From Streptomyces musisoli (GTDB taxonomy: Bacteria > Actinomycetota > Actinomycetes > Streptomycetales > Streptomycetaceae): a stretch of DNA of 62,058 nt. This document shows positions 40,733 through 48,348 of this stretch, in pieces; position 1 is the first letter of the stretch, and each line of letters opens with the position of its first letter. The stretch is taken from NCBI RefSeq assembly GCF_016741855.1, contig NZ_JAERRH010000028.1, positions 1-62,058 on the forward strand, read 5' to 3'. The notes under the pieces were generated by a model. It was not told where the DNA came from and did no database searches. It worked only from the letters and a program-made list of their open reading frames with translations. A program made the translations under genes and the position numbers.

Positions 40733-43132
40733 CTAACTCGGGTTCGTCGCGATGATCCCGAGCCGGTTGGTCTTGCTCATCAGCGCCGGGCGCAGGGCGG
40801 CGTAGACGTCCTCGGGGGTGACGGGCGTCTTCTTGCCGTTGCCGCGGGTGATGAGCACCCCGTCGAAGGCCTGGCCGTACAGCTGCTTGAGGGCGTTCAG
40901 GTCGGGCTTGTCGACCAGCTTGCCGTCGACGGCCGTGACCCTGAGGAACTTCCACAGCGAGTTCTGCGGGCTGAGCGGGACGGAGTGGGACGCGTCCGTC
41001 TGCACGGTCACCCTGCCCGACATCGCCGGCTGCGCGAACTCCTTCATCATCCGGTCGACCTCGGTGTTCGAGACCGTCGGCTGCTTGGTGGTGGTCGGTA
41101 CGGTGACCGGGGCCGGGCTGCCCGTCTCGACCAGCGTGCGGTAGGCCTGTTCGACCGCCTGGGTGGACCGGCCGGCGTCGATGGCCTTGCCCGCCTTGCC
41201 GTAGACGGCCACCGCCTTGCCGGACTTGAACTCGATGGTCCCGTCGCCGGGCGCGCCGGAGCCCGATCCGCCGGCCTGCTGGAGGGCGGCCTGGAGCTTC
41301 TCCTCGTCGACCGGCATGACCGGCTCGACCACGCGCTTCTCCCCGAACAGGGAGCCGACCACGTTGACCGGGTTGTAGTCGCTCTTCGCGGCCTCGCTGA
41401 CCGTGGCCTGGTAGTCGAACTGCAGACCCGCGTTCTCCGGCGTGAGGGTGACCGTCTTGCCGCCCACGGCCAGCTTGAGCGGCTTGTTCACCCGGCCGCC
41501 GAACGCGTCGTCCAGCTTCTTGACCGCGTCGTCACGGGTTCCGCCGCCGATGTCGACACCGAGGACGGTGGTGCCCTTGGGCACGTCGGTGTGGTTCATC
41601 AGCAGTCCGGCGCCGTAGGCACCGCCCGCGACGACGACCACGCCGACGCCGAGCAGCACCAGCTTGCTGCGGCCCTTCTTCTTCGGCTTGGCCGTGGCCT
41701 TGGGTGCGGCGGCCGGCTCGGGCTTGGGCGCCGGGGCCGTCGCCGGGCCGTCGGCGTGCGTGCCGAACGGGGGCTTGCCCGCGCCGGGCACGACCGGGAT
41801 ACCGCTGGTGACGGTGTGTCCGGAGACGTTGTCGGCGGCCGGGGAGCGGTAACCGGGCGCGCCCGGCTCCGGGGCCGGCTTCTGCGGGGTGAGGATCGCG
41901 GTGTCGTCGCTCAGTCCGCCGGCGGGCGGGGTGCCCGCGGGGCCGCCGGCCGGGCCGGCTCCCGGCCCGCCGAAGCCGGCGGGTCCGTCGAGGTCCGCGA
42001 GATCGGCGAGGGCGCTGCGGGCGGGCGGGGTGCCCTGGCCGGCGAAGCCGGGCACCGCCGGGCCGTCGAAGGGCTCGCCCGGCCCCGTGCCGCGGCCGGC
42101 TGCGCGCGGCACGAGGGTGCCGTCGCCGGTCACCGGGCCGCTGGTGGGACCGGCCGGGCCCTGCGGGCCGCCGGGGGCGCCGGGGCCACCGGGTCCGTCG
42201 AAGCCGCTGGCGCCGCCGGGGCCGTCGAAGCCGCCGGCACCGCCGTGCCCGTGGGCACCGCCCGCCGCACCGCCGAAGCCGTCGCGTCCGTTCTCGCCCG
42301 GCGTACCGGCGCCGAAGCCGTCGCCGTTCTCCGGCCGGTTCTCCGAGAAGTACGGCAGGTCGTCCCGGCGGGGCTCGCCGGGGCCGGCGGAGCCGGGGCG
42401 GGAACCGCCGCCCAGCGGGCCCGCGGTCAGCGCCTCGGTCACGTCGAAGGAGCCGGTGCCGCCGCCGTGTCCCGGGGCGACCGGGCCGCCGGTGGCACCG
42501 GGCAGGCCCTTGCCGTTCGTGGCGCCGGAGCGGGTGCCGCCGGGCACGCTCATCGAGCCGACCACGCCGCCGGGACGGCCGCCGCCGGGGCGCGCGCCGG
42601 TGGTACCGGCCGAGCCGGACGCACCAGGACCACCCTTACGAGGGCCCGGCGCTGCGGCGGAGGGAGCCGAGGGGGCGGAACCGCCGGGGATTCCGGCGCC
42701 GTTCGTGCCGCCGGCGCCCGGACCGCCCTTGGGGGCGGAGGACTTGCGGGGCGCGAACCAGTCGCTGGCCTTCTCCTCCGCCTGGGCCGCGGGCTCGGCC
42801 GGCGCGTCGGTGGTGCCGGCCGGGCCGGCGGGCGCCGGGTCGGCCGCGGGCCGCGGTTCGGCGGCGGGCGCCTCGTCCACGGTGCTCTCGCCGTCCCCGA
42901 CGGGCTTGCGCATGACGACCGGCGGGATGGGCCGGGATCCGGGGATGTTGATCCGGATCCGGGTCGTCAGCGTGGTCTCGGTCTTCTTCTCCTCCGGCCG
43001 CGTTCCCGAACGGCCGGCGTCCGTACCGTCATCGGGAGCCATGGGGGTCCCGTACGGCGGCGTGCCGGAGGGGTATGCGGCTCCTCCGCGCCCGTTGGGC
43101 CCGGAGGACGGAGTGTCAGTTTCACGACTCAA
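40733..43132 (-). CDS. Large VanW/PG-binding-type envelope protein with disordered N-terminus
   Basis: A 799-residue protein. Residues 1-500 are Gly/Pro/Ala-rich and disordered (many GGPGAPGGP-type repeats). Then follow a basic stop and one membrane helix (KKKGRSKLVLLGVGVVVVAGGAYGAGLLM) and an extracytoplasmic part with two PG_binding_4/YoaR-type repeats (VLGVDIGGGTRDDAVKKLDDAFGG; VTLTPENAGLQFDYQATVSEA; a second one near VTVQTDASHSVPLSPQNSLWKFL). The start is TTG at 43132 with GGGAGAA seven bases upstream. Binding of peptidoglycan or its precursors is an inference. The disordered half presumably lies in the cytosol and could be a phosphorylation target. Confidence 0.82.
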   Translation of the reverse strand: MSRETDTPSSGPNGRGGAAYPSGTPPYGTPMAPDDGTDAGRSGTRPEEKKTETTLTTRIRINIPGSRPIPPVVMRKPVGDGESTVDEAPAAEPRPAADPAPAGPAGTTDAPAEPAAQAEEKASDWFAPRKSSAPKGGPGAGGTNGAGIPGGSAPSAPSAAAPGPRKGGPGASGSAGTTGARPGGGRPGGVVGSMSVPGGTRSGATNGKGLPGATGGPVAPGHGGGTGSFDVTEALTAGPLGGGSRPGSAGPGEPRRDDLPYFSENRPENGDGFGAGTPGENGRDGFGGAAGGAHGHGGAGGFDGPGGASGFDGPGGPGAPGGPQGPAGPTSGPVTGDGTLVPRAAGRGTGPGEPFDGPAVPGFAGQGTPPARSALADLADLDGPAGFGGPGAGPAGGPAGTPPAGGLSDDTAILTPQKPAPEPGAPGYRSPAADNVSGHTVTSGIPVVPGAGKPPFGTHADGPATAPAPKPEPAAAPKATAKPKKKGRSKLVLLGVGVVVVAGGAYGAGLLMNHTDVPKGTTVLGVDIGGGTRDDAVKKLDDAFGGRVNKPLKLAVGGKTVTLTPENAGLQFDYQATVSEAAKSDYNPVNVVGSLFGEKRVVEPVMPVDEEKLQAALQQAGGSGSGAPGDGTIEFKSGKAVAVYGKAGKAIDAGRSTQAVEQAYRTLVETGSPAPVTVPTTTKQPTVSNTEVDRMMKEFAQPAMSGRVTVQTDASHSVPLSPQNSLWKFLRVTAVDGKLVDKPDLNALKQLYGQAFDGVLITRGNGKKTPVTPEDVYAALRPALMSKTNRLGIIATNPS

Positions 43133-43325
43133 GGCAGGTTCTCCCGGTTGGCTCCGCCGCCCGTTTCGACCTCAGGTGGGGGTACCCCCTGTTCGAGCGC
43201 AGTCGAGAACTTGGGGGAGGCTCGGCGGCGCGCACCACCATACTGGCCGCTTCTGACGCTTATCCCAGGACCGCTGAGGAAACCCACACGGGACTCGCAC
43301 GCGCGCCGCACGGCGAAGTGGTACG

Positions 43326-43742
43326 TCACTTGCCAAGTCGGGCGGAGTCGGCACCGGGTTGCCGTCCGGCGCCGACGGTGGCACAGATCACAGCGACAGC
43401 CATGCCGCCGAGCAGGAAAAGATAGGAGCCGATGCCCGCGCCGAACAGGAAGTCGCCCTCCGGGCGGGTGGTGGTGAGCAGGATGACGGCGACGATCCAG
43501 CCCGCCGCCGGCGCGACCGCCCCGCTCCGGCTCCTGGTGGCGTACGCTCCGCCGAGGAAGAGCCCGGCGGAGCCCGCGAGGGCGAGCAGCAGCCCGCCGG
43601 GGAACCAGGCGGCCTGCACCAGGGCCCCGGCGAGGCCCGTGACCGCGCCGAGCAGGACCAGGCCGACGTGGGCGGCGGCGCGCCCCGCGGAGGGCGGCCG
43701 CAGCGGCTGGGCGAGCAGCGAGCCCGGTCCGCCGTTGCTCAT
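43326..43742 (-). CDS. Four-helix membrane protein (DUF6113-like)
   Basis: A 138-residue protein with four membrane segments (HVGLVLLGAVTGLAGALVQAAW; GLLLALAGSAGLFLGGAYATRS; APAAGWIVAVILLTTTRPEGDFLF; GSYLFLLGGMAVAVICATV). ATG at 43742 overlaps the mshB stop by four bases, so it is translated with mshB. The family occurs next to mshB in many actinobacteria; the function is unknown, and no thiol-active residues are seen apart from one Cys in the last helix. Confidence 0.8.
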   Translation of the reverse strand: MSNGGPGSLLAQPLRPPSAGRAAAHVGLVLLGAVTGLAGALVQAAWFPGGLLLALAGSAGLFLGGAYATRSRSGAVAPAAGWIVAVILLTTTRPEGDFLFGAGIGSYLFLLGGMAVAVICATVGAGRQPGADSARLGK

Positions 43743-44593
43743 GACGCCTCCTCGATGCCGGCGAACAGGTCGGTCTCCCCGCGCTGTCCCGTTCCGCGCA
43801 CCAACTCGTAGTACTCGGTGGTGAACAGGGGCTGCGCGAGTTGGTTGGAGAGCGCGAAGTACGGCTCGGCCACCTCGATCTGGGTGGCGTGGGCACGCAT
43901 GGCGGCGGCCTTGGCGGCGGCGTGCGCGGTGCCGTCGATCGTGGTGGTGATCCGCTCGTCGTCGACCACGCCGGGTACGTCGTCCACGGCCGCGCTCTTC
44001 TCGAACGGCAGCGCGGACAGCTCGTCCTGGAGGCGGGCGAAAGCGGCTTCGGCGACGGTTCGCGGGACGCGGTTCCAGTACACCTTGTCGACCCGGTGGC
44101 CCCGTTCGGCCGCGAGGTCGACCGCGCGCATGGCGACGCGGTGGGCCTGGACGTGGTCCGGGTGGCCGTAGCCGCCGTTGTCGTCGTACGTCACGACGAC
44201 CTGCGGGCGGACCTCCAGGATCACCTCGGCGAGCCGTCCGGCGGCCTCGTCCACGTCGGCCTGCCAGAAGCAGCCGGGGTCGTCGTTGTCGGCGAGGCCC
44301 GTCATGCCCGAGTCGCCGTACCGCCCGGCTCCGCCGAGCAGCCGGCCGTCCGTGACGCCGAGCGCGGCCAGGGCGGCGCTCAGCTCGCCGCGCCGGTGCG
44401 CGCCCAGGGCGGGGCCCGTCAGGTGCCGCAGTTCCGGCGGAATGACCTCGCCCCGCTCGCCCAGGGTGCACGTGACCAGGGTCACGTGCGCACCCTCGGC
44501 CGCGTACCTGGCCATGGTCGCGCCGTTGTTGATCGACTCGTCGTCCGGGTGCGCGTGCACCAGGAGCAGACGCCGCGCGGGCAGTTCCGTCAT
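43739..44593 (-). CDS. mshB: Mycothiol biosynthesis deacetylase MshB
   Basis: A 284-residue zinc deacetylase of the PIG-L family. It removes acetate from N-acetyl-glucosaminyl-inositol in mycothiol synthesis, the main low-molecular thiol of actinobacteria. Zinc motif HAHPDDE (residues 13-19), then CTLGERGEVIPPEL, LADNDDPGCFWQAD, and GYGHPDHVQAHRVAM with the third zinc histidine. ATG at 44593 follows immediately after a weak site. Position near the dap and fdx genes is as in M. tuberculosis (Rv1170). Confidence 0.94.
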   Translation of the reverse strand: MTELPARRLLLVHAHPDDESINNGATMARYAAEGAHVTLVTCTLGERGEVIPPELRHLTGPALGAHRRGELSAALAALGVTDGRLLGGAGRYGDSGMTGLADNDDPGCFWQADVDEAAGRLAEVILEVRPQVVVTYDDNGGYGHPDHVQAHRVAMRAVDLAAERGHRVDKVYWNRVPRTVAEAAFARLQDELSALPFEKSAAVDDVPGVVDDERITTTIDGTAHAAAKAAAMRAHATQIEVAEPYFALSNQLAQPLFTTEYYELVRGTGQRGETDLFAGIEEAS

Positions 44594-44682
44594 GGGACCA
44601 CCCTACGAGGTGGGGGGCGCCGTCCCTCCCGGCCAAGTCGGCCGAAACCGGCCCATCCCCATCCGGAAGGCACGCTTCGACA

Positions 44683-45300
44683 TCAGGGCCCGGGTTCCCG
44701 GGCGCTCTGGTCCTCGTAGCGCGGCAGGCCCTCGGTGGAGATGGTCCAGTCGGCGATGGTGACGTCCTCGCCGTAGACGAAGTCCTTGCGGGTGGCGTAG
44801 CGGGGGCCGCCGGGGGTGGGGTGGATGTCCGAGAAGACGGCGCCGGTACCGGTCCGGGGGTCGAAGACCGCGTAGACGGGGACGCCCGTCAGGGGATAGT
44901 CGCGGACCTTGCCCACCCAGTCGTTGTCGGGGTTGGAGCGGGAGACGATCTCGACGGCGGCGAACAGCGTGCGGGGGTCGAAGGAGCCTGGTACGTCCAT
45001 GTCCTCCCAAGCGATCACCATCACATCGGGTCGCCGGAGAATGCCCTCGAGTTCGTTCTCGACGTCGGGCTCTCCGGTGTGCGCCACGATCTCGTCCGGC
45101 ATGACTTTTTCAAGCCGCTTCCGGACGTGCAGTGTGGTCAGCTCGTGCGGACCGATCGGCGCCGTCATGTCGTGGACGATCCCCTTTTTCGTGATCTCGA
45201 ACTTGCCCGGAATGGTGTCGTCCATGGACTGAACGAGATCCCGCATGGCTCGGTAGATGTGGGAGGCACCCTGGCGCGCGTCGTCCGGTGCGATGGTCAT
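44683..45300 (-). CDS. Uma2-family endonuclease-fold protein
   Basis: A 205-residue protein of the Uma2/DUF820 family, restriction-endonuclease fold. Expected acidic core: EPDVENELEGILRRPDVMVI and FAAVEIVSRSNPDNDWVGKVRDYPLTGVPVYAVFDP (E-V-x and D-x-K type residues). Such genes are abundant in Streptomyces without known targets. GAGGAG is seven bases before the ATG at 45300; the frame is open further upstream, but those residues are low quality. Confidence 0.85.
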   Translation of the reverse strand: MTIAPDDARQGASHIYRAMRDLVQSMDDTIPGKFEITKKGIVHDMTAPIGPHELTTLHVRKRLEKVMPDEIVAHTGEPDVENELEGILRRPDVMVIAWEDMDVPGSFDPRTLFAAVEIVSRSNPDNDWVGKVRDYPLTGVPVYAVFDPRTGTGAVFSDIHPTPGGPRYATRKDFVYGEDVTIADWTISTEGLPRYEDQSAREPGP

Positions 45301-45352
45301 GGCGCTCGCTCCTCGTCGTCTGTGCCCAGGGGCAAGGATCGTCGCTTTCATG

Positions 45353-46336
45353 CTAGGCGGCCCCCAGCGAGTCGGTTCGGCAGTCGCGGCAGCGGGTGGT
45401 TCCGGGGGCGGGTGAGCGGAAGGCGCGGTCGCAGCCGTCGCAGTTCCGCATCGGGTGACGGGGTGACTGCGGAGCGGCCGGCGCACGGAACGGCGGCGGG
45501 GGCGGCAGCTGGGCGGCGAGGCGGTGCGCCAGCAGGGCCGCGGGGCGGCGTACGCCCTCGGGGGGCAGGTCGGCGGTCAGGGCGCGGCGTACGGCGGCGG
45601 GGGCGACGTCCCGCTCCAGCCAGGCGGCGACGCCCGGGGCCAGGTGGGCGGCGTCACGGGCGGAGAGGAGCAACCGCGGGTCGTGGCGGTGGAGGTCCGC
45701 CAGGAGGCCGGTGGCGGCCTCCAGGAGCGCGGGGGCGGCGTACCCGGGGCTCGGCACGGCCGGCAGCGGCTTGCGGGGCGCTCGCTCCTCGCGCGCCGAC
45801 CGTGCGGGGTTCGTCTCGCCGCCCTCGCACGTCTCCCGCCGCCGTGGAGCCGCCGCCCGGGACTCCGGGCGGCCGTGGGCCCCGGGCCGGTCGAGGGCGG
45901 CGGGCCGGTCGAGGGCCCCCGGCCGGGGGTGGGCGGCGGGCCGGTGGTGGGCGGTCGTCGGCTGATTGCAGGAGACCGTCCGGGTGACGATGCGGCCGTC
46001 GGGGACGCGTTCGCGCTCGCGCCGCAGGTAACCGTGAGCCTCCAACTCCCGCAGGGCCGCCGCGATACGGGTCGCCCCCTCGGGAAACCGTGCGGCGAGG
46101 CTCTTGATGTCGACGCGGGCGCCCCTCGGCAGCGACTGGATGTGACAGGCCAGACCGATCGCGAGGAGGGAGAGGTCCGGGTGCTGGGTGAGGTGGTTGC
46201 CGATCACCGTGAAACGGCTGGCGTGGCGGGTGTTGTCGTGGGTGAGCCCACCGGAGCGGGGACGCCGGATCGGGTGCTTGTCGCCCGCAACGGGGGCCTG
46301 GGCGCGCGGGGGCGCGCTAGGGTTCTGGGTACCCAT
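45353..46336 (-). CDS. Winged-helix DNA-binding protein with C-terminal zinc ribbon
   Basis: A 327-residue protein. Residues 30-120 form a winged HTH (FTVIGNHLTQHPDLSLLAIGLACHIQSLPRGARVDIKSLAARFPEGATRIAAALRELEAHGYLRRERERVPDGRIVTRT), the type also found in plasmid replication and AICE-linked regulators. A Pro/Arg-rich linker carries four ALDRPGAH-like repeats. The C-terminus has a CDGCDRAF..TRCRDC zinc knuckle. ATG at 46336 with a distant GAGGAAGG. Target genes are unknown. Confidence 0.75.
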   Translation of the reverse strand: MGTQNPSAPPRAQAPVAGDKHPIRRPRSGGLTHDNTRHASRFTVIGNHLTQHPDLSLLAIGLACHIQSLPRGARVDIKSLAARFPEGATRIAAALRELEAHGYLRRERERVPDGRIVTRTVSCNQPTTAHHRPAAHPRPGALDRPAALDRPGAHGRPESRAAAPRRRETCEGGETNPARSAREERAPRKPLPAVPSPGYAAPALLEAATGLLADLHRHDPRLLLSARDAAHLAPGVAAWLERDVAPAAVRRALTADLPPEGVRRPAALLAHRLAAQLPPPPPFRAPAAPQSPRHPMRNCDGCDRAFRSPAPGTTRCRDCRTDSLGAA

Positions 46337-46672
46337 CGGGAAGTCCTTACCTTCCTCGGTGGTCAGGCCCTCGCACTGGGATTGCCGTCCCGGCGGGGGC
46401 CGTCGCATGTCTGCGGTTGTGTTGCGCCGAGCGTAGAGCCGCCTGTGGCCACAGAATCCAGCTGACCGGGGCATATTCACCCACCCGAGTGAGCGTGCGC
46501 TCCGGGCGGGAGGGGTGGGGCTCGGTGGGGGTTCTTTTCCCCCGTCCGTCCTTGGCTTTTAGGCGGCCGACGCCACCGGAACTCGTGGGGTCGGGTTCCG
46601 GCGTTCGCATCACTCCGTGTCGCCGTCGGCACTTACCGTGATGAAGAACCACGGATACGACGGAGGGCGCGG
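46337..46672. other. Divergent intergenic region, winged-helix and XRE regulator genes
   Basis: This 336-base gap holds the inverted repeat CCGGAAC/GTTCCGG at 46576-46601 (below) and a TACCGT at 46636-46641 as a possible -10 for the XRE gene. I see no further gene. Confidence 0.45.
46576..46601. promoter_or_regulatory. Inverted repeat upstream of the XRE regulator gene
   Basis: CCGGAAC at 46576-46582 and GTTCCGG at 46595-46601 with a 12-bp spacer. It lies 71 bases before the ATG and could be an operator of the XRE protein itself. It also contains a GGAAC, but the nearest CGTT is 19 bp away, longer than usual for an ECF promoter. Confidence 0.35.
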
Positions 46673-47530
46673 ATGTCGGTGGACACGGAGTCCGTGAGCG
46701 AGCCCGGGTGGGAAGTCGACCCGGACGACGAGTGGGGAGTCGCGGTCATCACGACCGTGGGCCGGCAACTGAAGCTGCGCCGCGAGGCCGTGGGGATGCG
46801 GGCCGCCGACTTCGGCAAGGCGGTCGGCTACGGCGAGGACATGGTCTACAAAATTGAGAGCGGGAAGCGGATCCCCCGGCCGGAGTTCCTCGACCGGGCG
46901 GATGAAGTCCTGAGCGCAGGCGGCCTGCTCGCGGCGATGAAGGAGGACGTGGACAGGGTCCGGTACCCGAAGAAGGTCCGGGCGCTGGTTGATCTGGAGG
47001 GCAAGGCCGTCGAACTGCTCTCGTACGGCAATCATCATGTGCACGGGCTGCTGCAGACGGAGGAGTTCATGCGGGCCTTGATGGGGTCGCAACGCCCCAA
47101 GCTCCCCCAGGCCGAACTGGAGCAGGCGGTGGCCGGGCGCTTGAGCCGGAAGAAGATCTTCCAGCGCTCCCCCGCTCCTGAACTGAGTTTCGTGCTGGAA
47201 GAGGTGACATTAAGGCGCCCCATCGGGGGCACATCGGTACTGCGCAGGCAGCTCCAACACCTCTTGAACATGTGCCAGTTACCGCACGTACAGATCCAGG
47301 TGATGCCGACAGACCGCTGGGACCATCCCGGCATGGGAGGACGGATCCAGGTCCTGAAGTTCGAGGACGGCACAGCAGTCGGCCGTATGGACGACGGATA
47401 CGGCGGCCGCCCCGTCTCCGAGCCGAGGCAGCTGCGAATCCTTGAGCTGCGCTATGGCAGCATCCGCGCAGAGGCCCTGACCCCGCGGGAGTCAGAAGCC
47501 TTCATCAGACAACTGCTGGGAGAAACATGA
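46673..47530 (+). CDS. XRE-family regulator with DUF5753 and two TTA codons
   Basis: A 285-residue protein: HTH at about residues 26-85 (VGRQLKLRREAVGMRAADFGKAVGYGEDMVYKIESGKRIP), followed by the DUF5753 domain (VHGLLQTEEFMRALMG..LEEVTLRRPIGG..VQIQVMPTDRW). In Streptomyces such proteins pair with a DUF397 protein encoded directly downstream, as here. Two leucines are coded by TTA, at codon 180 (47210-47212) and codon 203 (47279-47281). TTA is read only by the bldA tRNA, so full translation should depend on development. ATG at 46673. Confidence 0.9.
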   Translation: MSVDTESVSEPGWEVDPDDEWGVAVITTVGRQLKLRREAVGMRAADFGKAVGYGEDMVYKIESGKRIPRPEFLDRADEVLSAGGLLAAMKEDVDRVRYPKKVRALVDLEGKAVELLSYGNHHVHGLLQTEEFMRALMGSQRPKLPQAELEQAVAGRLSRKKIFQRSPAPELSFVLEEVTLRRPIGGTSVLRRQLQHLLNMCQLPHVQIQVMPTDRWDHPGMGGRIQVLKFEDGTAVGRMDDGYGGRPVSEPRQLRILELRYGSIRAEALTPRESEAFIRQLLGET

Positions 47531-47736
47531 TCCGCAGGGACTCCACCGGGGACACCTCGGGCCTGGCGTGGTTCAAGAGCAGCTACAGCGACAACAGCGA
47601 CCCCGGGGACTGCGTCGAGGTCGCCCTCGCCCCCCGCACCGTCCACGTCCGCGACTCGAAGGACGCCGAAGGCCCCCGGCTCGCGCTGGCGCCGGGGACG
47701 TGGGCCCGCTTCGTGTCGTACGCGTCCGAGGACTGA
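47527..47736 (+). CDS. DUF397 partner protein
   Basis: A 69-residue DUF397 protein (LAWFKSSYSDNSDPGDCVEVALAPRTVHVRDSKDAEGPRLALAPGTWARFV), the usual partner of XRE/DUF5753 regulators in a two-gene module that works like an antitoxin-like or signalling pair (BldB/WhiJ-type systems). Its ATG overlaps the XRE stop (ATGA), so translation is coupled and would also depend on the TTA codons upstream. Confidence 0.9.
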   Translation: MIRRDSTGDTSGLAWFKSSYSDNSDPGDCVEVALAPRTVHVRDSKDAEGPRLALAPGTWARFVSYASED

Positions 47737-47981
47737 CCCGGCGGTTGGGTCACCCGCCCCCAGCCCTCCGGTACAGCCGCCGCGCCACCCGCAGAAGCGG
47801 CCACCGCGTCTCCGTGCGGGCCGTGGAGGCCGTGGCGGCGCCGGATGGTCGCCGGAGCCAGGCGCGGGGCCCGTCAGCGGCCGAGACGCCCTCCAGGCCC
47901 CACCGGCCGTCAGAACCGTGATCCCGCCGCCCGCCGGAACCGCGGCCGCGCCGATTTGGAGCCCGTGGGACCCGCCGGCCG

Positions 47982-48176
47982 TCAGAACTTGATGCTGCCG
48001 ATCATGCTGGCGACGTTGGTCGTCAACTCGCTGATCGTGGGCGCGACGGTCGACGATGCGAGATAGAAGCCGAGCAGGACGCAGACGACCGCATGACCGC
48101 CCTTCAGACCTGACTTCTTGATCAACAAGAAGACGATGATCGCCAGCAGCACCACCGCCGAAATCGAGAGTGCCAC
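47982..48176 (-). CDS. Small two-helix membrane protein, 64 residues
   Basis: A short protein made of two membrane helices (LSISAVVLLAIIVFLLIKKSG and GGHAVVCVLLGFYLASSTVAPTI) and a short polar tail. The GTG at 48176 has GGAGGTGA six bases upstream, among the best ribosome sites in the window. Similar small membrane proteins occur on Streptomyces plasmids and integrative elements next to transfer genes, but no such genes are adjacent. The function is unknown. It is divergent from the S9 peptidase and convergent with DUF397. Confidence 0.7.
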   Translation of the reverse strand: MALSISAVVLLAIIVFLLIKKSGLKGGHAVVCVLLGFYLASSTVAPTISELTTNVASMIGSIKF

Positions 48177-48348
48177 GGCGGCTCACCTCCAAAGATCCCA
48201 GGGACGCGGGTTCTAGATCAGTTGAGCAAATCCATGCAGACGCCAGCAGGTTCATACCCACAGTGCGGTAGTGATCATAACTATCCGTGCTCGCGCATCG
48301 CTCGGCGCACGGCCGCACAAGGGGGCGCATGGCCAATATGGTCGGGGT

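Noticed and set aside
46576..46605. ECF promoter (GGAAC ... CGTT) for the XRE gene
   Set aside because: The spacer is 19 bp, longer than the 16-18 bp usual for SigE-type promoters, and the GGAAC belongs to an inverted repeat.
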